The position numbers were made by a program, and so were the translations under genes. This document shows positions 32,701 to 44,262 of a stretch of 64,000 bases of DNA, piece after piece. The DNA is from Rhipidocladum racemiflorum (Eukaryota > Streptophyta > Magnoliopsida > Poales > Poaceae), in contig CM070592.1 in the NCBI GenBank assembly GCA_036346355.1, positions 34,457,230-34,521,229 of the forward strand. The letters run 5' to 3'. Below the pieces are notes generated by a model. It was not told where the DNA came from, made no database searches, and saw only the letters and a program-made list of their open reading frames with translations. Position 1 is the first letter of the stretch; every line of letters begins with the position of its first letter.

Positions 32701-33695
32701 CCTCAGGGGCAGCACCTGCAACCAAAGCCTTCGTTGTGCTTGCTGATGACGGTGCGAAACAGAATAACGGGGCGAAGGCGATAGTTGCTGGAGATGGCGT
32801 GGTGGTGGTGCTGAGGAGTGGCGCAGAGGTGTTGGATCCAAACAGTGCCAAGCTAGTGATGGCCCCAAACCCTAGAGCTGGTGCGGGAGCCAAGGTAGTG
32901 GAGGTAGTCGGTGTGGCGGCCAGTCGTGCCACAGCTTGGGCCGTGGCTTCCATCTGCTTGGCCAATAGCTGTTGGTCCTTTGCCCGTTGCTCAACTACCC
33001 TCACCGTGAGCTCGGTTCGAGCCACCAACTGTTGCTGCACAGCATCCATGGATTCAATCCGCGCCCGCAACAGATCAAGCCTCTCCCGTAGTTCTTCCAA
33101 CTGCTCTTTTGATTGGCTCGGCGTTGGAGTGGTCGCCGCGGCGGAAGCGCTGAAGATAGATGAGTCGACCGATCGAGGCACGGTGCGAACGCCTGAAGCT
33201 GTTGCAGCCGAGTCTGGTGCACGGAGGGGCGTCGAGGGCGCGGCTTGGGCTACCGGAGCGGTCGGTGCCGGCGTCAAGAACACCGCCGACTCGTAGGCGG
33301 GCGACGCTGCGGCAATGAGGTGCGGCCGGGCTGGACTCATCGGGGCCCCCAACGGAGGATCACGACCGCGATCGCGTGGAGGCGGCGGTTGCCCGGAGTC
33401 TGCGCGGGTGGCGGCGCGGGAGATCGGGTCGACGACCCGAGTACATGGAGGCCGTAGCGTCAGAGGCAGCCATGAGGAAGTCAAAGTCGTCAGGAGTGGC
33501 CGCGTGGGAGTCGACGAACCGGAGCTTGCGAAGCATGCGCCCGGGGTGGTCGGCGGCTACGACATCGCGGAGGAGCGGGAGCGGCTCGAGGTGGCGGCGC
33601 TGAAGAGGATCGGGTTGGCCATCAGGATCGGCGTTGGTCGCCGTAGAGGAGATGGCTACTGCGCCAAAGAGGTTGGGGATAGTCAGATCAAGCAA
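32666..33695 (-). pseudogene. gag-like ORF of retroelement J
   Basis: On the minus strand a Pro/Ala/Ser/Thr-rich frame (from 33484) contains a strong coiled coil (EQLEELRERLDLLRARIES, then QMEATAQAVARLAA) followed by a low-complexity Ser/Thr/Pro region and a stop at 32666. A separate upstream frame (33697-33360) begins just after the primer site (LLDLTIPNLFGAVAISS). The position directly downstream of a primer binding site, plus the coiled coil, suggests an N-terminal gag. No zinc knuckle, protease or RT follows; the captured gene island lies where pol should be. Confidence 0.5.
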
Positions 33696-33808
33696 GCTCT
33701 GATACCAATTGTGATGTCCCCTTGCACCGGAGTTTGCCCTTCCGTGCGTGAGATCGATCACGGTGTATGACGAACTAGACAGAAGAACAAGGAAGAACAG
33801 ATCCAGCC
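33696..33808 (-). repeat. Primer binding site and truncated LTR of retroelement J
   Basis: On the minus strand an LTR end GGGGACATCACA (33710) is followed by TTGGTATCAGAGC, the initiator-Met primer site (33707-33696). Only about 100 bp of LTR remain before RNase H sequence of copia element C begins at 33809. Both are on the same strand, so a deletion or tandem-element recombination joined them. Confidence 0.65.
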
Positions 33809-34731
33809 ATTATCGTAGTAGACGGCGATGCTGAAGCAATCGAAGTGAAGCTCTTGAAGGAGCTGGCGCAGCCAACAACACTCTGCGACGTGTGCAAATA
33901 CCGGCATTTCGGCTTCCGCGCTAGAGCGGGAAATAGTAGTTTGGCGCTTGGAGGACCAAGAGACCAGATTGTCACCAAGGAAGACGCAGTAGCCTGATGT
34001 GGAGCATCGGGAGTCGGGGCAGCCAGCCCAGTCCGCGTCAGAGTACGCGGTAAGAGAGTGGGCTGGAGACGTGCCGATGTGCAGACCGGTGGAGAGAGTA
34101 CCCTTGACGTAGCACAAGATACATTTGATCAGGGCGAGATGTGGCTCTCGGGATCATGCATGAAGAGGCACACTGTTGACGGCGTATGCTAAGTCGGGTC
34201 GGGTGAGCGTGAGATACTCAAGAGCCCAATGAGGCTCCTATTTTTGGAGGGTCGCAACAGGGTGCCTCTCGATGCGCATATTTTGGCGTGAGTGTCCACC
34301 GGTCACGGTCGGGTAGCAACCGCCATACTAGCACGCTGAAGAAGGTCCAGCGTGTACTGCCACTGAGATAGGAACAGGCTGTCGCCTGTCGGTGGAGCGC
34401 TTGACGGAGATGCCGAGGAAGAAGTGCAGATCGCCGAGGTCGGTCATCGCGAGCTCGGAGTGGAGCAACTTGGTGATGCGGTGAAGAAGACCCGACGAGG
34501 AAGCCGTGAGGATGATGTTGTCGACATATAGTAGGAGGTAGGTGAGCTGCTCGCCCTTGTTGAAGACGAAGAGAGTAGTGTCGGATTGCGAGGCGACAAA
34601 ACCCAGGCAGTGAATGTACGACGCAAAGCATTGGTACCACACCCTAGGTGCTTGCTTCAAGCCATAAAGAGATTTCTGCAACAAGCAAACATGGTTAGGA
34701 GCGGACGGGTCGACAAACCCAGATGGTTGTT
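33809..34731 (-). pseudogene. Copia element C, piece 3: reverse transcriptase end and RNase H
   Basis: Minus-strand frames read KSLYGLKQAPRVWYQ, LLYVDNIILTASS (VDN in place of the usual VDD catalytic motif), LGDLHFFLGI, and then RNase H motifs AYSDADWAGCPD and SSAEAE. It ends abruptly at YYDN, where LTR stub J begins. Several frameshifts separate the parts. It is the downstream continuation of 49933-50865; element B was inserted between them (duplication TTGTT). Confidence 0.9.
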
Positions 34732-36145
34732 TGTAACATCCTCAAAATTTATAAAAGGATAAAATCAAATATTAAAAATGTGAAATTACTTTTATGATGC
34801 ATTTCTTGATTTTATGAACATTTAGTGAATTATTGCTTAATTAGAAATGAATATTGGAATTAAGAATAAGAGATATTGTAAAATGGTAAAATGGTAGAAG
34901 ATTAAAATTACCATAGTAAATTTTGGATAACCTTAGAATGCCCTAAAAACTATCCTTGGCTGGTCAAAAGTAAGGTATGAAATGATTTGCAAGTTGATAT
35001 GATCAATTAATTGTGAAACATTATTCTAGACAAGACCTTGTCAGAATTCTTGAGAGAACTCTAGACCTTTCCAGCATCAAAAACTTTTATCATGAGCTCT
35101 CAGTAACCTTATCCTTGTCCACGAAAATTTACAAAAATAAATAACTGGTTTTACTATTTATTCCTATTTATTTATTCCAATCTTGAAAATCTGCAAAACA
35201 TAGTAAAAGAATTATTAGAAAATAAATACTAGGAATTTGAAATTGAAATTTTTATGGTAGCTCCCTGATACTAATTTAGACCTTGTGTAAAAATATCAAA
35301 AATTGATAAGCTAGTTTCTACTGTCTGATAAATACTTTTCCGAAAAAGTTTTTCTGAACAGTTCATGATGTCGGAATTTTATAAAATAAATTACAGAGAA
35401 TTCCAACCTCAAATTTTTACATTAGGAAGGAAACTTACTTGGGTAACTCAGTAAAAAGTTTAGAAAATTCCGGAGATGATTTGACACATGCATTAATTCG
35501 TTTAGTGTGCTGTCTGTGAGGAAAGAACTGAGTTTTCCCTTCCTATTTCATATTCTTCTACATGGGGGCCACGTACCCAGCGTCTCCTCAGCCGGTCCAA
35601 GGGCCAAGCAGCCTGTCGACGGGACCCAGAAGTTTCCCGGCCCGCGTGTCATCCTCAGCCTTCACTCACCACACCTAATGAACCGCTGACATGTGGGACC
35701 CGACCCCACGTGTCAGGGCCTTCTTCTCCACTGCATCCCTCGCTCTCTCTGTTGGTCTCACGCATGAGACTTGCCGCCTCATTTCTTGTCCTTTCCGCGC
35801 CGCAACTCTCATGCCCCGAGGATGCCTCTGACATCACTGCTGCCAGCTCCTGCTTCGCCATGCCCTGCACGGTGATGGTCACCAAGGAGAGCTCCAGAGA
35901 ACCCCAGAACCGCCGCCACTTTACTTCTTCCGTTCAAATCCTGCTCACTACCGCCTCTTCTACCTATTTAAGCGGATGGATAGCACCTCCAAAACCGAGC
36001 TAAACTCCGAGCACTCACCCTCTCGCCCAAATCCAACCAAACCAAGCCCTTCTTCTTCGTTGCCGGCGAAGCCGAATTTGGGGGAAAACTCGAATTCGCA
36101 CAACCCGGTAAGAGAACGTCCAAATTGATAGACTTTTAAGCATCC

Positions 36146-39100
36146 TTGGATACTTACGGCCTGTGCACCACTTGTCTCAGCCTGAGTGCTCCAAGTTGTT
36201 CCTCAAGACTGTGAGACCTCGTCCGCCATTAGCGAGCAAGGTGAGAGCTTCACCCGACCATCCATTCCTTGGATTGAAAGTCTTAATAGAGTCCTTAGGA
36301 CCTCCTAAAGCTTATACATGTGATCATTCAACCCGGTTTAGGTTGTAACATCGCCACACCTTACCTCACCGTGGAGCGCCGCCGTCCAACGCCGAGAACT
36401 CGATTCCTCTGAGCACCACCCATAACCAAGCGCATCCCTAGGATCGTCTTGGTCTACTGAAGCTAGAGCTACCGGCCAAACTCGATCGACGTCGCCGAGA
36501 GCCGCCGGCGAGGCCATCGGCCGCGCCCCTCGCTTCCGGTTCATCGCCGGCGGGCCTATGTGGCGCCACCACGCCAAGACAACAAGAAGGCACTGCCAAG
36601 CCGACCCCACACGTCAGCTGAGGCTGCGCCTTGTGCTCTTAACGTGAAGCACCGGCTGTGGGCCCGAGTAGCGAAGTCGCTGCCCTGCGGCCTCGGCTGT
36701 CGCTGATCATGCCCGATTCAAAAGCCCAGCCACGCAAAACGTTGGAAATGCGCTTCTCTTTAAGGAAAACGTATTTCCTATTTTTCTGTTTTAACCAACC
36801 CGAATTGATTCAAATGGCTATAACTTTCAAACCATAAATCCAAATTAGGTGAGACAAGTTTCTAAATTCATAATAAATCATCTAGTTTCATTATATGCAA
36901 AAATAATTGAAATTTGTTTAATAGTTTAATACAGAATTTAAATTTAAAAGTATAGATTTCAAATAGGTTGCATGTACAACTTTTACGAATCTTGTCCGAA
37001 TTGAATGAAACCAATTTTGTTGCAATCCTTATGTTATATACTATCTAAATATGCAATTAGATTTGAATTTGAAGTTAGTTTGAATTAATCTTCTTTTTAG
37101 TTTAATTTCAATGTGTGGAATATTCAAATTGCCATACCTTGTTTATTTTTCATCCAATTAAAATGAAACTTCTTCTGTTATATTAGTTAAACATTATAGA
37201 ACTTGATTTCACAATAATACTTAGGGTGCATCATGCAATATTCAATTAAAATCAATCATGTTGCTTTATGTTCAATTATGATTAGTATAAACCATAGCTC
37301 TTGGAATCATAAAATGAATCCTAAAATGTTCCTAGGGTCATATAAACATTTCTAGGATATAAGAATATATCATGATGAGTTAAAGATTCAACTAAGTTAA
37401 TAAATAACCATACTTGTATGACATATGCTTAGAATATGATGCATAAATAAAGATAGTAATGCATATAAAATTTGTTTAGTATGATTCATAGTACGGGACC
37501 ATTTAATCTTACAAGAATGAACATACTTAACCCTAGCCATGTCGGATCTCATGTATAAATTAAACCTAACGTACTTTTGGCCGTTAGTTAACATATGTTT
37601 TCATATAATAGACATTTTGTATAAAGCCGTAATGCTCTTTTAATTGAAAAACATCGCGGACAAAAGTGAAATGTTGCGAAAATAACTTTAAAACACACTT
37701 AGTGATACCCCCAGCTAGTTCATGAAAAATGGTTAAATAATTCTTTAAGTTGCAGCCGCAAACATAAAACAAAAACTGAATTGTTATCGCGTAAACTTTA
37801 ATAACACTTAAGCCTTTTCGGTAGCCCATAGAATAACTCGTCTAAATGCAAATTTTAGAAGGAATGACTCAGAACCACTTTTTGGTATATGGACTACCAC
37901 ATTACAGAAAAATATTTAAGTTTAATCTTGCTTTGCATTTGAATCCCGTTAGTGTAATAACCTTAAGTGTTATGGTTAAACAGCACATTTATTGAATAGT
38001 TTCGCACAAGGGAACTTTAGTTAAAATACTTGCATCATAAGAATGATGGTGTAACCATGCCAATACAACCAATAGTCTCATTCGGTAAACCCGACTTGTA
38101 TAAATCATTTATCTGTATAAAACATACTTAAGACTAAGTACTACTCATATAAACACCTCTCTAAGATCATAAACTTATAACTAATACCTTAAGCCTCACA
38201 TACACTAGTATTGGAGCATAGTGTCTAGTATTCACTTAAATTTAACAATGCAAGTTATACTTGCACTAACCCTGTTGTTTTATGTATTGATTCATAATTA
38301 CATATACAATCTTAGCTTCCTGAATTCGTAAAATAAAATAGAATGAATCGTTAGGAATAGGTGTCGTGCGATACCGCCTCAAACCGTTAATCAAGAATAA
38401 AGACTATAAACGAAGAAATAATACAATTGCTTACGCAATCACAAAACCCTAACTACAACCATGCTTGTATTATGTAATGATTGCTTATTTGATTTTCCAT
38501 CTGATTTCCTTTTGCCCTTATTGAAAGTGTTATTTGCTATTTGTATCTTTTCCATTGTACGACGTGTAGAATCCGACGTCTCAGACTTCATCGTCGACGA
38601 CTTCAAGATCACGTCTTCGACTCATCATCGAAAACAACGGATAGCAAGGCAAGCACTCATGTAGATCCCAATTTTTTTTAACAAGAAGAATCTAATTAAA
38701 ACTTGCATGCATATGCTATATTTTGTATACACTGCTATATTATGGGAAGAATGGTAGATATAACCTTCATTGATGGTTTTCCTTAATCAGTAGTGATAGA
38801 TGAAACCCTAGATTGTTGATGGAAACAGAAAATGGGTATATTCGATTATTATTTGCATATGCTTAGCCTCGCTTTAGACTGGGAACACGAACGGATGGTT
38901 ATACTGTTCGTGATGAACTAAAATTGTTGGACATGATGAACATTAATCTTGAACATGTTGAAATATTGTGATTATTGAAACTTTCTTTTTCTGAAAACAA
39001 AACTATGATTTTGATGCGGGTGATTATTGGCAATAGCCGGAAGTGCAATTGATGATGCACGTAAATAGGGGGAGATCTATCGCCCGTGTCGTATAAGAAC

Positions 39101-40142
39101 CGAGATGATGTGTAGTTTTCGTGCCAAGATAACCGTACATCCACAAGTACTGGAGTGGGACAGTCTTAACTTATTAAATTATTTGGGAATTAGCTTTGCA
39201 CATTGGTAGGCAGTTGTAGCACGGGCATTCCGTATATAGGTTTGCTCGAGGGAGGTGTCATCACCGAGGTGTTGGCATCTGCCGTTGTAACGGTGTACGC
39301 CTGGCTATGAATTTGGGGCTGTTTTATTCCTGGTGGGTCACTGACTCCGGAATTCCTTTTACCTTTTTAGCTTCCATCATAGTCAGGGGTAACGTCATTG
39401 GGCTAGTGCAAAGTTAAGGTCCAAGTAACGAACAGTTTCGTTATGAACTCTCTGGCGGCACACCAAAGGAAGTGTGTCAAATGCGCTTGCCACGAAGGGA
39501 GGACATATCTTGTGGGTAAAGCTGTACAAACTCTGCAGAGTCTAAACCTAATCGATTAGCCGCTGGCCATGTCATGAGCACTTGGTAAAGTCATCACATA
39601 GCTAGACATTTTCTCAGATTTTTATAAACTGGACCAGATAATTTGGAATTGGTGAGCTTACCCTTACAGATGATTCAATACTTGACATTACGTTGGCAAG
39701 GTTCTATTCAGCTGTTGTGCCCTGTGTGGACAAAATTCTAATCTTCAGATAATATTTCATATGATGGGACTGAACGTTTTATCACTCACGAAGGGTTGTG
39801 AGTATTTTGTTACATTCTATTCGCGAAGGGCTGTGAGTTATCTATCTCTTCGCATTACCTTTAAGTACATACTTGTTACTCTACTTATTTATTTACTTTT
39901 ACAAATTTTCGCTTTCACTCTACTATTCAGTATTTATAATTCAATTTGGCTCCAAGCAAAAGTTAACCGTAGAAGCTTTATTCTAGGATCAGCCTGCATT
40001 CCAAACACATAACTCAAGTCTTGCTGAGTACGAAATGTACTCACCCTTGCTATCATTGTTGATTTTAGGTGAAGATGCAGGTATCTCGATGAATTTTATT
40101 TTGACGCAGGATTGCGGGATTATTAACGACATTTCTTTCTAA
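36146..40142 (+). pseudogene. Decayed copy of the split acidic ORF in the 5' LTR of element B
   Basis: The exon 1 homologue begins TTGGATACT where B1 has ATGGATACT, so the start codon is lost in this LTR and in the 3' LTR. The exon 2 homologue 38570-38648 is 79 nt (80 nt in the 3' LTR, 48105-48184), so it no longer keeps frame, but the GTGTAG acceptor and AAG|GCAAGC donor remain. The exon 3 homologue starts at 40069 after GATTTTAG (GEDAGISMNF) and ends TAA at 40140. The 3' LTR copy is equally broken. Confidence 0.5.
39205..39321 (+). other. Conserved 117-bp stem-loop block (element B 5' LTR)
   Basis: Same block as in B1 and B3, equal length. The 3' LTR copy is at 48741-48857. Confidence 0.55.
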
Positions 40143-40398
40143 GGCTTTACCTTGTCAGTTGCCTGTGGATTATGTGGCAAACTACAAGACATCTGATTCT
40201 TTTGCTATGTTTAGTCGACCTTCTCGGTCATAATGTATCATTACTTCCGCTGTAATAAAATGTGAAACTTTTGTATGGTTGTGATTCCAAATTGTGTTTT
40301 GTGCGTGCCAGCCACTGATCATGGGAATGGTACAGTATGCACATTAGAACCTTGCTTTTATGTTTGCATTGTAGCATAAAAGTGAGGGTCTTACAGTT

Positions 40399-40411
40399 TG
40401 GTATCAGAGCC
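40399..40411 (+). promoter_or_regulatory. Primer binding site of element B
   Basis: TGGTATCAGAGCC starts four bases after the 5' LTR end, a perfect initiator-Met site. Its conservation next to a ruined pol fits continued transposition with borrowed enzymes. Confidence 0.9.
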
Positions 40412-40716
40412 ATGCTGACTGCAGGCAAACCTTAGATAGAATGGTCGCTAGTCGAAACTTAAAAATTTTGAAATAGACACTATATATTTAGGAATATGAG
40501 TTTTGCTATAGCTATAAATTAACCTTCCCTCATCTCACATTATTTGATATAAATTCTTTCCTTGTCACAATATATTTGTTACTACTCTTTCTTTATGAAC
40601 ATCTCCGTTAGCATCCTTTCCTTATTATATTATCTTTTATTAATCTTTCCTCGTCAATAAGTAACTTATCTGCCCTACATTTGATTTGGAATGATGATTC
40701 CTTATTAAATGTGCAG

Positions 40717-41480
40717 ATGGAAGGTCATACCCCCTGTTACATATCTGCTCACCGAGAGAGTTACGGCATGATGGGAGTTCTTGCCCAAATGCTAGAAAAT
40801 GCCCACTTTAATAACAATCCAAGATATACAAGTGTTCCAAGTTCCAACTAGCCCTGTCGATGGAATATAGTGCTAGTGTGGAAATTCCTGCAAGAACCAT
40901 ATACGATGAAGAAGATCGATCTTTTGAAGGGTCCGCACCTCCATTCAAGACGCGATGAGCGAAGCCTGCGTATGTAGTCAGCTGCTCGTCACAAGTATGC
41001 CTTGCCGAGCTCGCCACATCTTATCGAAGACTTCCTTCGCGTACACCGGGTGGAGAGAACATCTATACAGATCTCACCATTATTCAAAACGGAGCCCTTC
41101 GAAATTTGGTGGGATTCGTTAATGCTTCCGATCAACATCATCGACGTGCGGTTGCCGAGCTTGGCGAAACCCGCCGTCGGGTGGCGTTTTTGGAAGACAC
41201 CATAGCCCCTTACGTCTCCAGGGGAATTATATCTCGTTCAGTTTTAGGAGACGGTCTGTCACAAGTACCAACGCAAGGAATGCCAGGTGTTACCCCTGCC
41301 ACGATACCAGTACCAACCAGACGCCCACAACAAGCCGTAATGATCATGGTGGCAATCGTCGCGTTCGATTCGCATCAATATCAACCTTAGTAATTCTGGA
41401 CCTCGTCATTCTCATGTGACTCAAGACCACCGTCGACGTAGAACTTCTTCTTCTACGTCTATGGAAAGCACTCCTTAAGA
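40717..41480 (+). pseudogene. orf0 remnant of element B
   Basis: The ATG at 40717 follows the acceptor AAATGTGCAG. The translation begins MEGHTPCYISAHRESYGMMG, parallel to the orf0 start of element A, and stops after 44 codons. Further on, another frame gives AVAELGETRRRVAFLEDTIA (about 41148-41207), matching the helical part of A's orf0. Frameshifts break it. It is the best preserved reading frame in the internal region. Confidence 0.65.
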
Positions 41481-43299
41481 TGACAGTAACATTTTGAGGA
41501 CTGTTTAGTTAAAAGTAACTAGAAATAAAATAGGCTGACAGGAATCCCCCTTAGGATGTGGTAGTTATCCTAATAGTTGCACGGATGGTTGTACTTTTGC
41601 TGTAAATATTATGGTTCGAATAAAACTTTTGTTGTATATTTGTTTTTGTGCTATGGTTTCTACTCGTGAATGTTTAATTTCATATTATAACTTTCACGAT
41701 GTTGTAACCAAATAAAAGTAACTTAACCAAAATGATGAAACGAATAGAAGCATCCTGCTAAAATTCGTATGAACCTTTCTAATAAAATATATTGGATCTC
41801 AATAAATAGAAAGAAATCCTATAATTACCAAAACAGGACCTACATTCTTAAATTTCTACCCTCTATTCCTTAACAATTTCTATTCTTCTTTCTCATCTAT
41901 TAGCTCTTGTTCTCTATCTTATACTCTTCTTTGCAAGTTGTGCTTCTCAAATCTATCTAATTCTACTTCCCCCACTCAACCAAAGAAGACTATGATATTC
42001 ATAATAAAAACTTTCTTGCTGCATATCCAAACTCCACCGCATTGACAGGAATACCATTCTCTTGTCCATATTACTCCCAGAACATCAAGAACTTTCCCAA
42101 AACTCAATTCTAGAGAAAACATACCATAGCTTCCACTATTACCCCTAGTCATACCCAAATAACACCGCTTATGGGGAAAAAAAAAATCAAAAAAAAAAAA
42201 AAAAAAAAATCAAAATCAATATCTTGCCATACTGGTAAGCTCAGAAAGTACCTAAGTTACTGTAAGCTAGTTGCTTTCCAACTTCTCCGCGTATAACGAC
42301 CGGACATGCCACTGAACCAAAAAGATCATCTTATAGCCTTACCCTGGAATGAAATCACAACTTCAAGCAGCAAAACTTAATGTTGTTAGTTAAATAGAAG
42401 TGTTTGAAAATAGATTAACGATTGACAACCTAAATATTTCTTTGCATGTTAATTTTGACTGCAAACTTTTGTGTTGTTATTCATTGTGATGAATTTTGTG
42501 TAAGGATTGCTCTAGCGAATATTAAAACCCTTGGGTTGAAAATTCACGACGAGATGATCTCGATCAATAATAACAATGTCAAATTGTATCGAATGAAAAG
42601 TAGGCCCAAATCAACTACCTCATCTCTTCTAAATTGTAGAAATTTTATTTAATAAAATTTTTAGGAAACGAAATGTTGCCTTATAACCACACCAAATCTT
42701 GACATATCATTTCTATCCTGTCAACCTACTTGTTCTTTAATAACTTTGAGAACAAGCTTCTTGACCTTAGACACTCCTATTTACTAGATTAATAAGCATG
42801 GCAAGTAATTTCTTGCTATTCCAATTTTGTTGACCAATTTTATCTCCATCTAGTGCATATATATCATCACGTATCCCAAACAGACTAATGATCAGTATCG
42901 TCTATAATCTCAAAAGATTCGAAGGATCTAAGAATATCAAGTTCCTAAATTAATCTTGACCAAAGCTTGACAAATCCAAGTTAGAATCTCAAACACGAAC
43001 ATTTCCTCCACATTGCTGAAATACACATCACACCATGTGCATTCACTGTGTACTTGGCACTCACGTAAATCTTAAAAAAAAAAAAAATTTCGATCTATCT
43101 TATTACTACTTACAAAACGAAAATAAGGATCAAGTATCTGAATCAATCTTTGCCTCAACACCTACGCCGTGAACTTACACGTCCTCACTATGTGAGTATT
43201 AGAAAAGCACATCACATTGTATACACTCGGCATCCACACCAGCAATCAAGCTTTCTGACTATTCCCAGCTAAAACTTTTCTAAGCAACTTAAGGAACAA
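41481..43299 (+). other. Internal region of element B without recognisable genes
   Basis: AT-rich, no coding similarity seen. It includes A-rich runs at about 42178-42210 and 43074-43087. Gag, protease and the start of RT are expected here and are absent or decayed beyond recognition. Confidence 0.5.
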
Positions 43300-44262
43300 T
43301 TGGACAACAAAGCTGGCTTGTCTCAATTTTCTCCTTGGGATATCCCTATTCTTTTGTCGATAAAAAGAATGGTAGTTTACGCTTATGCGTGAATTATCAT
43401 ACTCTGAATGACGTCGTTATCAAATACTTCTTCCCTAGCATCAACAACTTGTTCAATCATAATGCCATTCAAACTTACAAATGTTTTCCACCAACTTCAA
43501 CCCCATAAGCTCGACTACCCTATTTATGATCTGGAACTAGTTGCAATTGTTCACACTCTTAAAATCTGGCATCCCTACCTCATCAGAAATTGATGCAATA
43601 TTTAAACAGATCAAAAGAGCCTGAAATAATTTTTCATTAAATCAAATTCTTGGGGACATATTGAAAACTTTTGTGCTATCATACAGCACTAAGTGGGAGA
43701 AGTCTTGTTTTCTACAAAAATTCTCCTACAAGATAGTTTTTCAACCAAGCCTTCAAAATCTTACCTTTTGAAGAACTTTACAAAAGAAAAGTGCATAACC
43801 TAATCCTTTTCTTTGGTCTGAAGTAAATAAAAAGTTCTTTAGATTAAATTCTATTCAGGAAACCCAAAAGCAAGTTGACATGATCAGAAGACAAGTGAGA
43901 AAAACTTAATCCCAACCGAGTTGTGTCAACCATCGTTGATATGAACTCATTAATCATGTAAACCTAAGGATTTCACAACTTCGCAGAGGTTGTCATTTTC
44001 AAAACCGCAAAGATATGTTTTTTTCGACCTATTAAACGATATCTGATTACCACCCCAACCATTCGGAGTCCATATTATCTTCCTTGTACCTCAAATCAAT
44101 GAAGATCTTCGCGTACCCTCAGATCTCATCAAATTAGAAAATCTTTGATCTGCAAGATGATCTATCTTAGCAACGCACCCAATCTATATCCTCTTGAGAG
44201 TATCCAAACCTCTTCTAACCTCGCAAATCTCGAGGACGAGATTTTTGTAAGGGGGGTAGATT
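43300..44262 (+). pseudogene. Heavily decayed pol and polypurine tract of element B
   Basis: Scattered frames show RT (KKNGSLRLCVNYHTLND, near 43365-43415), RNase H (QLQPHKLDYPIYDLELVAIV and WHPYLI, 43486-43590), and integrase/chromodomain-end traces up to 44220. Large internal deletions remove the RT active site. The sequence GAGGACGAGAT and the tract AAGGGGGGTAGATT (44249-44262) precede the 3' LTR as in element A. Confidence 0.8.

Larger units (their letters stand above)
34732..40395 (+). repeat. 5' LTR of element B
   Basis: TGTAACATCC to GGGTCTTACA. TATA-like CTATTTAA at 35964-35971, GTAAGA donor near 36108, GTGAGA donor near 36240, the GAGTAC/GTACTC palindrome near 40026-40041, and AATAAA at 40254. 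It also has the block AATCGATTAGCCG near 39550. Long AT-rich parts hold no gene. Confidence 0.95.

Noticed and set aside
32736..33770. Plus-strand frames of 151-186 codons
   Set aside because: Antisense of the GC-rich gag-like frame of J; Ala/Val-rich translations without motifs.
42176..42212. A-rich run as the tail of a retroposed gene or LINE
   Set aside because: No coding sequence, target duplication or gene fragment lies upstream; it is within decayed internal DNA of element B and may be slippage.
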